From the NCBI RefSeq assembly GCF_026241155.1, contig NZ_JAPFGP010000009.1, positions 186,001-250,000 of the forward strand: DNA of 64,000 bases, read 5' to 3'. The position numbers were made by a program, and so were the translations under genes. Within the stretch, counting starts at the first letter, position 1. Each line of letters begins with the position of its first letter. A model generated the notes under the pieces. The model saw only the letters and a program-made list of their open reading frames with translations, was not told where the DNA came from and did not search any database. This document shows, piece after piece, positions 1 to 13,503 of this stretch. Source of the stretch: Paucibacter sp. PLA-PC-4 (GTDB taxonomy: Bacteria > Pseudomonadota > Gammaproteobacteria > Burkholderiales > Burkholderiaceae_C).

Positions 1-1
1 C

Positions 2-2909
<2,908 letters not shown>

Positions 2910-2927
2910 TCAAGGAGTAGTACCGAT

Positions 2928-4187
2928 ATGGACATGAAGACCAAACCCGCCATCTCCGCTGTGCGAGTCAACGGCGAACGCCTGTGGGCCTCGCTGATGG
3001 AGCTGGCCCAGATCGGCGCCACCGAAAAGGGCGGCGTCTGCCGTCTGGCGCTCACGGAGCTGGACAAACAGGGCCGTGATCTCGTCATCGGCTGGGCCAA
3101 GCAGGCCGGCATGACGGTGACGGTCGACAAGATCGGCAACGCATTCATGCGCCGAGCCGGCCGCAACAACGCTTTGGCACCGGTGATGACAGGCAGCCAT
3201 ATCGACACCCAACCGACCGGCGGCAAGTTCGACGGCAACTACGGCGTGCTGGCCGGCATCGAGGTGGTACGAACGCTCAATGACCACGGCATCGAAACCG
3301 AGGCGCCGATTGAGGTGGCCTTCTGGACCAATGAGGAAGGTTCGCGCTTCGTGCCGGTGATGATGGGCTCGGGCGTGTTCGCCAAGGCCTTCACCCTGGA
3401 GCATGCCTATGCGGCCACCGATACCGAGGGCAAGAGCGTCAAGGAGGAGTTGGCGCGCATCGGCTATATCGGCCCCGAGGAGCCCGGCGACCATGCGATC
3501 GGCAGCTATTTCGAGACCCATATCGAGCAAGGTCCTGTGCTGGAAGACCACGACAAGACCATAGGCGTAGTCACCGGCGTGCTGGGCATCAAATGGTACG
3601 ACTGCACCGTCACCGGCATGGAGGCCCATGCCGGGCCGACGCCGATGGCCTTGCGCAAGGACGCGCTACAGGTTGCGACGGTGCTCATGCAGGAGGTGGT
3701 TGCCACCGCGCTGCGCTACGGACCGCATGGGCGAGGCACGGTGGGCATGGTGCAGGTGCACCCTAACAGCCGCAATGTGATTCCCGGCCGCGTCAAGTTC
3801 AGCATCGACATGCGCAACAGCACGGATGCGCTGGTCGACGCGATGGATGCCGATATCCGCAAGTTCGCTGCCGACCTGAGCGCCAAGACCGGGCTGCCGA
3901 TTCAGATCGAGCTGGTATCGCACTACCCGGCCGCGCCCTTCCACGCCGACTGCGTGGCGGCCGTGGCCAAGGCGGCCGAGGCGCTGGGCTATTCGAATAT
4001 GCCAGCCGTCTCGGGCGCCGGCCATGACGCCGTCTATATGGCGCGGCTGGCGCCGGCCGGGATGATCTTTATTCCCTGCAAGGACGGCATCAGCCACAAC
4101 GAGATTGAGGACGCCAAGCCCGAACACATCACCGCGGGCTGCAACGTGCTGTTGCATGCGATGCTGGAGCGGGCCATGGCTCCCTGA
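2928..4187 (+). CDS. Zn-dependent N-carbamoyl-amino-acid hydrolase / beta-ureidopropionase (M20 family)
   Basis: 419 residues, typical of the amidase/hydantoinase/carbamoylase branch of peptidase family M20. 'GSHIDTQPTGGKFDGNYGVL' holds the first zinc-binding His and the bridging Asp, 'FWTNEEGSRF' the catalytic Glu pair, 'FETHIEQGPVLE' the family His, and 'SGAGHDAVYMA' the C-terminal metal His. It should release CO2 and ammonia from N-carbamoyl-beta-alanine, completing the pathway started by the upstream dihydropyrimidinase. 'AAKEGAGTA'-like spacing is normal: AAGGAG lies about 7 nt before the ATG. Closely related allantoate amidohydrolases share these motifs, but the dihydropyrimidinase neighbour favours a ureidopropionase. 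Confidence 0.9.
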   Translation: MDMKTKPAISAVRVNGERLWASLMELAQIGATEKGGVCRLALTELDKQGRDLVIGWAKQAGMTVTVDKIGNAFMRRAGRNNALAPVMTGSHIDTQPTGGKFDGNYGVLAGIEVVRTLNDHGIETEAPIEVAFWTNEEGSRFVPVMMGSGVFAKAFTLEHAYAATDTEGKSVKEELARIGYIGPEEPGDHAIGSYFETHIEQGPVLEDHDKTIGVVTGVLGIKWYDCTVTGMEAHAGPTPMALRKDALQVATVLMQEVVATALRYGPHGRGTVGMVQVHPNSRNVIPGRVKFSIDMRNSTDALVDAMDADIRKFAADLSAKTGLPIQIELVSHYPAAPFHADCVAAVAKAAEALGYSNMPAVSGAGHDAVYMARLAPAGMIFIPCKDGISHNEIEDAKPEHITAGCNVLLHAMLERAMAP

Positions 4188-4205
4188 GGTAGCGTCAAAC
4201 CCGAC

Positions 4206-4649
4206 TCAGTCGCGGCCGCCCTTGCCATGCCCATGGCCGCGGCCCGGGTGGTCGTCACGACGGCCATCATGGCGGTCGTCGCCGCGACCATGGTCGCGGT
4301 CGCGACGGTCGTGGTCCCGGCGGTAGCGCGGGGCGTAGTCGTTCTGGTACCAATCGTCGCGTACGAAGTAGACCGGCCGGCCGCAGGCGTCGTAGCGGCC
4401 GCAATGCTTGCGCCAGTTCTTCTGGTGGCCGGGAGGCACCCGCAGATAAACCGGCTCGTACACCATCCGGGGTGCCCGGTGTATCACCACCGGCTCGGCA
4501 TAGATGACGCGTGGCCGAGGATAGTTGCCTATGTCGATCTGGCCATAAAAGCCGGGCTGTCCCAGGCTGATGGAGACGCCGACATCGGTGGCCTGGGCGC
4601 TGCCAATGGTGGCAAACGCCAGACCGGCGGCGAAGATCAGATGTTTCAT
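4206..4649 (-). CDS. Secreted/periplasmic His-Asp-Arg-rich hypothetical protein
   Basis: 147 residues with a clear signal peptide ('MKHLIFAAGLAFATIGSAQA', cleavage after AQA). The middle carries a repeated 'YEPVYLRVPPGHQKNWRKHC' type segment, which is common in small betaproteobacterial envelope proteins. The last 45 residues are almost entirely His, Asp, Arg and Gly. Such tails can bind metals or nucleic acid, but no function can be assigned. The gene is convergent with the carbamoyl hydrolase, with 18 nt between stops. The tail codons produce a repetitive GC-rich stretch that also gives spurious open frames on the other strand. The ATG at 4649 follows an AAGGAG sequence read on the minus strand. 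Confidence 0.72.
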   Translation of the reverse strand: MKHLIFAAGLAFATIGSAQATDVGVSISLGQPGFYGQIDIGNYPRPRVIYAEPVVIHRAPRMVYEPVYLRVPPGHQKNWRKHCGRYDACGRPVYFVRDDWYQNDYAPRYRRDHDRRDRDHGRGDDRHDGRRDDHPGRGHGHGKGGRD

Positions 4650-4851
4650 CGCGGGACTCCTTGTTGTAGGTATGCGCGACTAGTCAACGCCCAGGGCGGT
4701 TGGCGGATGACAGCAGAAACCTTCGGAAACATCGCTTACGAAGGCCGCCCCTGTGCCAGTGGGATGCTGCGCAGGCCGTGCCGAAGACAGGACTTGCCGC
4801 CACAATGCAGCTTAGCCAAAAATCCACGCCCCAACCGCCAGGAGATTGTTC

Positions 4852-7590
<2,739 letters not shown>

Positions 7591-7777
7591 AACGCAAGAG
7601 GCACAAGAGGCCATCAATCACTGCAACGTTTTTTTGGGGCGGGAAACGCCATCGGCGCGCTGACAGCTTTTACAGATTGACGTCGCGGAGCGGCGACTCC
7701 TACCATGCCGGATCTGGTTGCGGTCAGTCGTGATCGCCAGCCGAGGTCCGGTCCGGCATGTGAGAGGAGTCCTGCTC
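7591..7777. other. Intergenic region before the two-component pair
   Basis: 187 nt between aconitase and the histidine kinase. It contains a T7 run (positions 7630-7636) without a convincing stem before it, and a GC-rich imperfect hairpin around 7681-7697. A sigma-70-like arrangement is listed separately. No small gene was found. Confidence 0.5.
7677..7706 (+). promoter_or_regulatory. Possible sigma-70 promoter for the two-component pair
   Basis: TTGACG (7677-7682), an 18-nt spacer, then TACCAT (7701-7706). It lies about 70 nt before the kinase ATG. The -35 is good and the -10 mediocre. The spacer contains an imperfect GC-rich inverted repeat that could be an operator. Confidence 0.35.
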
Positions 7778-8485
7778 ATGCCCAGCGCGCTGATGCCCTT
7801 AGTCGACACCATGCCTGCGCCCGCCACCGAGGTGGCGGACGTCGTGGTCGATGCGCGCTGGCAGGCACGGCAGCTGGCACAGGCCCTGCACGACGAGCTG
7901 GCCCAGCTGCTGAGCTTGGCACTGATGCAGCTCGACGCGGCGCGCGAGCCAGACTTGCCGCGTGCCCTGCTTGCCCAGCAGCGTGCCTACGAGCTGGTCA
8001 AGCAGGCCTTGCAGGCCAGCCGTGACGCCGTGACCTTGCTGCAGCCCGAGCCGGTCGATGATCTGCCGGCCGCGCTGCAGACTCTGGTGGAGCAGCTGCG
8101 CGCGCGCACCGGTCTGAATATCCAATTCAGCTGTGCGCTGTCTCTGCCCGGGCTGCCCGAGCCTATCAACGCCGGCTTGCTGGCCGCGGGGCGCGAGTTG
8201 CTGGCCAATGCCTGCAAGCATGCCGGTGGTGTCGCCATCCATATCGCGCTGGCCCGTCACGCTGACGGCGCAGGCGTGACCCTTGTCGTGCGGGACCAAG
8301 GCCTGGGCTTCGATCCCCAGCTGGCCCAGGCCGCCGCGATCGCGGCCGGCCATGGCTATGGACTGCCTCGTCTGCATGCCCGCCTGCGGCTACTGGGCAT
8401 GGGGCTGCGCCTGCGCAGCGCGCCGGGCCTGGGCGTGCACGCCCAGGTTTCATGGCCACGCCAACCCGAAGAGGACGAGTCATGA
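7778..8485 (+). CDS. Soluble sensor histidine kinase (NarX/DegS-type, HisKA_3-like)
   Basis: 235 residues from the ATG at 7778, chosen because GAGAGGAG at 7762-7769 fits it. No membrane segment or recognisable sensor domain is present. The protein begins almost directly with the dimerisation helix: 'ALHDELAQLLS' puts the phospho-accepting His at residue 38. The ATPase lobe has an N box ('GRELLANACKHA'), a G1-like 'DQGLGFDP' and a G2 'GHGYGLPRL'. It therefore resembles the cytoplasmic transmitter half of a NarX-type kinase and would need an internal signal or partner protein. It overlaps the response regulator by ATGA. The pair lies just upstream of, and on the same strand as, the injection-system genes. 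Confidence 0.85.
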   Translation: MPSALMPLVDTMPAPATEVADVVVDARWQARQLAQALHDELAQLLSLALMQLDAAREPDLPRALLAQQRAYELVKQALQASRDAVTLLQPEPVDDLPAALQTLVEQLRARTGLNIQFSCALSLPGLPEPINAGLLAAGRELLANACKHAGGVAIHIALARHADGAGVTLVVRDQGLGFDPQLAQAAAIAAGHGYGLPRLHARLRLLGMGLRLRSAPGLGVHAQVSWPRQPEEDES

Positions 8486-9147
8486 GTATCCGCGTCATCG
8501 TCGCCGACGACCACCGCATCGTACGCGAGGGTCTGGTGGCCCTGCTGCAGCGCGAGGACGATATTGAGGTGATCGCCGAGGCGCGCGACGGCATGGAATT
8601 GGTGCGCCAGGCCCGAGAGCTGCAGCCCGATGTCGTGCTGGTCGATCTGTCGATGCCTCGCATGAACGGGGTCGAGGCGATCCGCCGCATCCGCGCCGAG
8701 CCATTGCGCTGCAAGCTGCTGTGTCTGTCGGTGCATGAACAGCCACAGCAAGTGCTGGCTGCGCTGGAGGCCGGCGCCTCAGGCTATGTGCTCAAGGAGA
8801 ACTCCTTCGACGAGCTGGCGCGCGGCGTGCGCCGGGTGATGGCCGACCAGATCTATCTGAGCGGCGAGCTGGTCGGTATGGTGCTGCAGGGCAGCCGTCG
8901 GCCGCACCAGGCCGAGGTCGGCGAGCTGGCCCGACTGACGCCACGTGAGCGGGAAATGGTGCAACTGTTCTCCGAGGGCTATACGGCTCAGCAGATCGCC
9001 CAGCAACTGCATCTGAGCGCCAAGACAGTGGCAACGCACCGCGAGCATGTGTTCGCCAAGCTGCAGATCCAGGGCATTGCCGAGTTGACCCGTTTCGCAC
9101 TGCGCGAGGGCCTGAGCTCGCTGGATGCCCAGCCGCCGCGCGGCTAA
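8482..9147 (+). CDS. NarL/FixJ-family response regulator
   Basis: 221 residues. The receiver domain has the acidic pocket 'ADDH' (residues 8-11), the phospho-acceptor Asp55 in 'VLVDLSMPRMNG' and the switch lysine in 'GYVLKENS'. A GerE/LuxR helix-turn-helix follows ('LTPREREMVQLFSEGYTAQQ', 'LSAKTVATHREHVFAKLQI'). The start overlaps the kinase stop (ATGA), so the two are co-translated and presumably a cognate pair. The next gene on the strand is the first gene of the injection-system locus about 200 nt on, so this regulator is a good candidate to control it. That link rests on position only. Confidence 0.92.
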   Translation: MSIRVIVADDHRIVREGLVALLQREDDIEVIAEARDGMELVRQARELQPDVVLVDLSMPRMNGVEAIRRIRAEPLRCKLLCLSVHEQPQQVLAALEAGASGYVLKENSFDELARGVRRVMADQIYLSGELVGMVLQGSRRPHQAEVGELARLTPREREMVQLFSEGYTAQQIAQQLHLSAKTVATHREHVFAKLQIQGIAELTRFALREGLSSLDAQPPRG

Positions 9148-9248
9148 ACGTCTTCCAGCGCCGGCGATCTCAGCATTTTTCCTAGCGGCAAACCCGCAGC
9201 CACTGTGGCCTTTCCCCGGCTACAGCCATGGCCCTCATGGTTTGCCCC

Positions 9249-9265
9249 ATCAGCCCAAGGCTGAT
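9249..9265. promoter_or_regulatory. Inverted repeat upstream of the injection-system operon
   Basis: Perfect 7-bp arms, ATCAGCC and GGCTGAT, around a CAA centre, about 80 nt before the first injection-system gene. It is the only clear symmetry in the 199-nt gap between the response regulator and the operon. It may be an operator for the NarL-type regulator or a short transcript hairpin. No T run follows, so a rho-independent terminator is unlikely. No convincing sigma-70 promoter was seen in this gap. Confidence 0.4.
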
Positions 9266-9346
9266 ACAGATTCAGCCAGCAGACTATGGTGCGGTGCCGG
9301 GTCTTGACCTACCTTCTCTCTCAGGGACAGCAAGGACACAACCACC

Positions 9347-9928
9347 ATGATCGACGCCGCCCTGGGCCAATTGGCCGGGCAACTCAACGAGCATCTGCGC
9401 CGGCGCTTCCAGGTCAGCGAAGATCTGGCCGTGCTGTCGAATCTGCATGAGCAAAACGGCGCGCTAGTACCCATGGTGGCAAACAAGCTCGTACTGTTTC
9501 TAGCCGGCATCGAGCGGGATAGCGTCGCCCACCGCAGCGGCAATGGCCAGAACCTGGGCCTGGCGCCGGGACAGCTACAGATGCCGGCACCGGTCTATCT
9601 GAACCTGCTGGTGATGTGCGCGGCCAACTTCAGCGGCGCCAGCTACCCAGAAGCGCTCAAGTTCCTGTCCGGCGCGATCAGCTTCTTCCAGACCCGGCCG
9701 GTGCTGGACCAGCACAACACGCCGGGACTGGACAAGCGCCTGGACCGGCTGGTGCTGAATATCGAGAACCTTAGCAGCTCCGAGATGCACAGCCTCTGGG
9801 GCATCCACAGCGGCCGCTACCTGCCCTCGGTGCTGTACCGGGTGCGCATGATCAGCGTCGACGGACAACACATCGACACGCGCGAGCCGCTGGTGCGCGA
9901 GCTCGATGCACGGGGGCTGCCCTCATGA
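9347..9928 (+). CDS. DUF4255 protein, eCIS tube cap/terminator (Pvc16-like)
   Basis: 193 residues. The N-terminal segment 'DAALGQLAGQLNEHLRRRFQ' followed by a beta-strand pattern ending in 'VLFLAGIERD' is the DUF4255 signature, and 'PVYLNLLVMCAANFSGASYP' is its second conserved block. In PVC and Afp particles the DUF4255 protein (Pvc16/Afp16) caps the tube and sheath distal end and sets length. The gene begins the injection-system operon here rather than ending it. It overlaps the next gene by 4 nt. The Pvc16 equivalence is inferred from the family. Confidence 0.85.
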   Translation: MIDAALGQLAGQLNEHLRRRFQVSEDLAVLSNLHEQNGALVPMVANKLVLFLAGIERDSVAHRSGNGQNLGLAPGQLQMPAPVYLNLLVMCAANFSGASYPEALKFLSGAISFFQTRPVLDQHNTPGLDKRLDRLVLNIENLSSSEMHSLWGIHSGRYLPSVLYRVRMISVDGQHIDTREPLVRELDARGLPS

Positions 9929-10626
9929 CACCGTCGCGCTATGTGCTGCTGGCCAGCGCGCGGGTGCGTCACGGCTATTTTGCTGACGGCCTGGCGCGGC
10001 GGCTGCGCTTCACGCCCGATACCGACACGCAGGAGGCGATGCGCGCCCACCAGTTGCTGATGCGCAGCAATGGCCATGCCCTGGCCCTGCATGCACCGGA
10101 ATCGGCGCTGGCGCTGTTGTGGGGTGCGCGCGCCCCGCAGTCCCTTCGCTTCACGCTGAGCTGCGAGGACCCTGGCTACGAGCTCTACACCGACCCGGGC
10201 ACACTGCCACTGCTGGCGCTGCCTCTGTTCACCGACGTTGCCCGCGACGAAACCCTCTGGCGCGCCGGGCTCGGCGGCGAGGTCGAGCTGCAGTTGCAGG
10301 CCCGTCGCACGGTCTGGAAATACCTGCTGCTGGGCGACTGGCAGGAGCACAGCCTGCAGCTGGTCGATGCCGCCGCCGAGGTGCAGTTCGATGCTCCCGG
10401 CGCCGAAGCCCTGCCCGATGGCCGCGCAGCCATCGTGATCCGCTCGCGCTCGGCGCTGGCGCTGGCCGAGCGTTCGCCCTATCGATTTCAGTTGCGTGAC
10501 ACGGCCAGCCAGCCGCCCAAGCTGCTGATGCCGCGCCTGCCAGTAGCGGCCCCGCGCGGCCTGCAGCGCGAGCTCGGCCCCCAGGGCGGCAGCACCGCCA
10601 TCACCGAAATTTTTGTCAGTCGCTGA
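9925..10626 (+). CDS. Uncharacterised eCIS-locus protein
   Basis: 233 residues, not recognised. It is translationally coupled to the DUF4255 gene (ATGA overlap) and followed 18 nt later by the sheath gene, so it belongs to the particle operon. There is no signal peptide or membrane segment. The composition suggests a mainly beta protein: alternating hydrophobic strands such as 'LRFTLSCEDPGYELYTDPG' and 'EVELQLQARRTVWKYLLLGD'. A carbohydrate-binding or capsid-decoration type fold would fit but is not shown. A role at the cap end is plausible because it sits between the cap and sheath genes. Confidence 0.6.
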   Translation: MTPSRYVLLASARVRHGYFADGLARRLRFTPDTDTQEAMRAHQLLMRSNGHALALHAPESALALLWGARAPQSLRFTLSCEDPGYELYTDPGTLPLLALPLFTDVARDETLWRAGLGGEVELQLQARRTVWKYLLLGDWQEHSLQLVDAAAEVQFDAPGAEALPDGRAAIVIRSRSALALAERSPYRFQLRDTASQPPKLLMPRLPVAAPRGLQRELGPQGGSTAITEIFVSR

Positions 10627-10644
10627 CCCAACCAGGAGAACCAG

Positions 10645-12204
10645 ATGGGTGTGATGAAAACTCCAGGCGTTTACATCGTCGAGAAAAACGCCTTTCCGAA
10701 CTCCGTGGTCGAGGTGGCCACCGCCGTGCCGGCCTTCATCGGACACACGCAGATCGCCGACAACCGCAACAAGCCGCTGGCGATGAAGCCCTGGCGCATC
10801 AGCTCCATGGCCGAGTATCACCAGTACTACGGCTTCGGGCCGGTGCCGCGCTTCAACATCGTCGAAAACACGGACCCCTCGGCACTGGACGACTTCAAGG
10901 CCGGCGGCAAGGGCTATGTGCTGCAGCAGCCGGCCGGCAAGGATGGCGGCAGCTACTTTCTCTACAGCGCGCTGCGCCACTTCTTCCAAAATGGCGGCGG
11001 CCCCTGCTACATCGTCTCGGTCGGCACTTATGAGCAAGACCTGGATCTCGACAAGTTCAAGGCGGGCATCGACGAGCTGCTCAAGGAGCAGGAGCCGACC
11101 ATGCTGGTGATTCCCGAGGCGGTACGACTCAAGGAGGAATCGGCCTGCATCGACCTGCAGCAAGCCATGCTGGCGCACTGCGGCGACAAGATGCGCAACC
11201 GTGTGGCCATCCTCGACATCTGGGGCGGCGACAAGCCGCGCAGCGATCCCGGCGGCGATCCGGTGGCGCGCTTTCGCAATGACCTGGGCATCAACTTCCT
11301 GGACTTCGCCGCCGCCTACTACCCCTGGCTCAACACCACGGTGGTCGGCGACAAGGATCTCAGCTACGAGAACATACTCAGCATCGATGTGCTGAAGACC
11401 TTACTGCGACAAGACCTGGGCCTGCCCGACGCGCTGCCCGACAACGCGCCGGCCAAGCTCAAGGAGCATGCGCAGGCGGTCGACGACATCAGCAAGGACT
11501 GGACGGCCGACCCACGCCAGCTCAGCGATGACGCGATCCTGACCCACAAGACCCTGCTCAACAAGACCCTGGCCGCCACCAGTGCACTGTTCAACACCAT
11601 CATCGGCGAGGCCCGCAGCAAGCTCAATTTGCTGCCGCCCAGCGCCGCTATGGCCGGCGTCTACACCATGGTGGACAACACCCGCGGCGTCTGGAAGGCG
11701 CCCGCCAATGTCAGCCTGGCCGGCGTGATCTCGCCCACCGTCAGCGTCTCGGCGGTCGACCAGGAGGAGCTCAACGTCACAACCCAGGGCAAGAGCATCA
11801 ACGCGATCCGCGCCTTCATCGGCGAGGGCGTACTGGTCTGGGGTGCCCGCACGCTGGACGGCAACAGCCTGGACTGGCGCTATATCAATGTACGCCGCAC
11901 GATGATCATGCTCGAGGAGAGCTGCCGGCTGGCCGCCAAGGCCCTGGTATTCGAGCCCAATGTGGCCAATACCTGGGTCACGATCAAATCGATGATCCAG
12001 AACTTCCTGACCAGCATCTGGAAGCGCGGTGGCCTGGCCGGTTCCTCGCCCGAAGACGCCTTCAGCGTCCATGTGGGCCTGGGCGAGACGATGACGCCCG
12101 ACGACATCCTGGAGGGCATTCTGCGCGTGACCGTGCTGGTGGCCATGGTGCGGCCGGCCGAGTTCATCGAGATCACCTTCCAACAGCAGATGCAGAAGTC
12201 CTGA
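10645..12204 (+). CDS. Contractile injection system sheath protein (phage tail sheath family)
   Basis: 519 residues. Begins 'VMKTPGVYIVEKNAFPNSVV', the classic sheath N-terminus, with 'VATAVPAFIGHT' following. The C-terminal part carries the conserved sheath motif 'INAIRAFIGEGVLVWGARTL' and then 'WRYINVRRTMIMLEESC'. The subunit polymerises around the inner tube and contracts to drive it through a target membrane. PVC and Afp carry several sheath paralogues (Pvc2-4), but only one is present here, so the particle should have a simple homogeneous sheath. AGGAGAACCAG precedes the ATG. Confidence 0.95.
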   Translation: MGVMKTPGVYIVEKNAFPNSVVEVATAVPAFIGHTQIADNRNKPLAMKPWRISSMAEYHQYYGFGPVPRFNIVENTDPSALDDFKAGGKGYVLQQPAGKDGGSYFLYSALRHFFQNGGGPCYIVSVGTYEQDLDLDKFKAGIDELLKEQEPTMLVIPEAVRLKEESACIDLQQAMLAHCGDKMRNRVAILDIWGGDKPRSDPGGDPVARFRNDLGINFLDFAAAYYPWLNTTVVGDKDLSYENILSIDVLKTLLRQDLGLPDALPDNAPAKLKEHAQAVDDISKDWTADPRQLSDDAILTHKTLLNKTLAATSALFNTIIGEARSKLNLLPPSAAMAGVYTMVDNTRGVWKAPANVSLAGVISPTVSVSAVDQEELNVTTQGKSINAIRAFIGEGVLVWGARTLDGNSLDWRYINVRRTMIMLEESCRLAAKALVFEPNVANTWVTIKSMIQNFLTSIWKRGGLAGSSPEDAFSVHVGLGETMTPDDILEGILRVTVLVAMVRPAEFIEITFQQQMQKS

Positions 12205-12236
12205 GCTGCGCCCCACACTAAATCGCGGAGATCAAT

Positions 12237-12695
12237 ATGGCTGATGACGGCTCCAAACAATCGACCAATGTCTGGCCCCTGCCCAAGTTCTACTTCCAGG
12301 TGAAGTGGGATGCGAACGTGATGTCCTTCGAGGAGGTCTCGGGACTGGACATCGAAGCCCAACCAATCGAGTACCGCCACGGCGACAGCCCGGTGTTCTC
12401 GTCACTGAAGATGCCGGGACTGAAGAAGCACGGCAATGTCACGATGAAGAAGGGCGTATTCAAGGCAGACAACAAGTTCTGGGATTGGTTCAACCAGATC
12501 AAGATGAACACCATCAAGCGCGTGCCGGTCACGATCAGCCTGCTCGACGAGGAAGGCAAGCCGACCATGGTCTGGACCCTGTCGAACGCCTGGCCCACCA
12601 AGATCACCGGTACCGATCTGAAGGCCGAGGGCAACGAGGTCGCGGTCGAGACCATAGAGATCGCGCATGAAGGCCTGACCATTGCCAACGCCTGA
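12237..12695 (+). CDS. Inner tube protein 1 (gp19-like)
   Basis: 152 residues, the usual length of a T4 gp19/Hcp-like tube subunit in eCIS loci (Pvc1/Pvc5 type). Diagnostic segments are 'PKFYFQVKWDANVMSFEEVS', 'GLDIEAQPIEYRHG' and the C-terminal 'GNEVAVETIEIAHEGL'. It stacks as hexameric rings inside the sheath. A second, longer tube paralogue follows after 5 nt; the shared 'F.EVSG' and 'NEVA.E.IE.A' motifs show a common origin. Confidence 0.93.
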   Translation: MADDGSKQSTNVWPLPKFYFQVKWDANVMSFEEVSGLDIEAQPIEYRHGDSPVFSSLKMPGLKKHGNVTMKKGVFKADNKFWDWFNQIKMNTIKRVPVTISLLDEEGKPTMVWTLSNAWPTKITGTDLKAEGNEVAVETIEIAHEGLTIANA

Positions 12696-12700
12696 GCGTC

Positions 12701-13297
12701 GTGAGCGATCCGGTCATCCCCAAACCGCCGCCGCTGCCACCACCGCCGCAGCAGCGGCCCCGGCTGCAGTTGCCGCCGCGGCTGGATCTGGGCCTGTCCG
12801 CGACCGGCACCGCAAGGGCCGCGGTCACAACGGTCTGGGACCCACCGGCCAGCAAGGCCAGCTACCCGCCGGTGGCCTTCTATTTCTCGGTGCAGATCGA
12901 TGGCCGCAGCAGCGACTGCTCGTTCCAGGAGGTCTCGGGAATGGGCCTGGCGATGGAGATCGAGCCGCTGGTGGAAGGCGGCGAAAACCGCTTCATCCAC
13001 CAGCTGCCCAAGGGCATCAAGCAGGGCTCGCTGCGTCTGCAGCGCGGGCTGGCGATGAAGGATACCGAGCTGGTCGGCTGGTGCCGCCAGGTACTCGAAG
13101 GAGATCTGGGCCGCCGCATCGAACTCAAGCCGGTGCAGGTCAGCCTGCTCGACGAGATGGGTCAGCCGCTGTGCGTCTGGTCCTTCGAGAACTGCTATCC
13201 GGTCGGCTGGGACATTGAGGCATTCAATGCCGACAAAAACGAAGTCGCCATCGAGCAGATCGAGCTGGCTTACCAGACCTGTGTGCGCATGAAGTGA
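12701..13297 (+). CDS. Inner tube protein 2 / tube-initiator paralogue (gp19-like)
   Basis: 198 residues starting at a GTG five bases after the previous stop. The first 55 residues are proline-rich ('KPPPLPPPPQQRP') and are not part of the tube fold. The rest repeats the gp19-like pattern: 'FYFSVQIDGRSSDCSFQEVS', 'GENRFIHQLPKG' and 'NEVAIEQIELAYQTC'. In PVC the corresponding protein (Pvc5) forms the first tube ring on the baseplate. The proline-rich extension is unusual and could face the tube lumen or the baseplate. Confidence 0.9.
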   Translation: MSDPVIPKPPPLPPPPQQRPRLQLPPRLDLGLSATGTARAAVTTVWDPPASKASYPPVAFYFSVQIDGRSSDCSFQEVSGMGLAMEIEPLVEGGENRFIHQLPKGIKQGSLRLQRGLAMKDTELVGWCRQVLEGDLGRRIELKPVQVSLLDEMGQPLCVWSFENCYPVGWDIEAFNADKNEVAIEQIELAYQTCVRMK

Positions 13298-13327
13298 TGA
13301 ACCCCAGAAAAGCCAAGGAGCGACTCA

Positions 13328-13501
13328 ATGACGATAGAGGTCAGGCAGATGGTGATCAAGTCCAGCGTCGGGCCGGACGAGGCGCACCCGCAGGAACAGG
13401 CCTCGCTTGACCCCGAGACCCTGGCGGAGCTGAAGCAGGAAATCCTCAACGAGTGCCGGGCCTGGCTGCAGGAGCAACTGCAGCAGCAACGCGAGCGCTA
13501 G
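13328..13501 (+). CDS. Small DUF5908-type eCIS protein (Pvc6-like position)
   Basis: 57 residues. It begins 'MTIEVRQMVIKSSV', the characteristic start of the DUF5908 family found in contractile injection loci, and ends in a Gln/Glu/Arg-rich amphipathic helix ('LQEQLQQQRER'). The ATG is preceded by AAGGAG at a good distance. The gene fills the space between tube protein 2 and the LysM protein, the same place as the small pvc6 gene in PVC clusters. Function is unknown; a short helix bundled with the tube or baseplate is possible. Confidence 0.82.
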   Translation: MTIEVRQMVIKSSVGPDEAHPQEQASLDPETLAELKQEILNECRAWLQEQLQQQRER

Positions 13502-13503
13502 CC

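Noticed and set aside
9817-11178. 453-codon minus-strand open frame
   Set aside because: Antisense to the 233-aa gene and the sheath gene.
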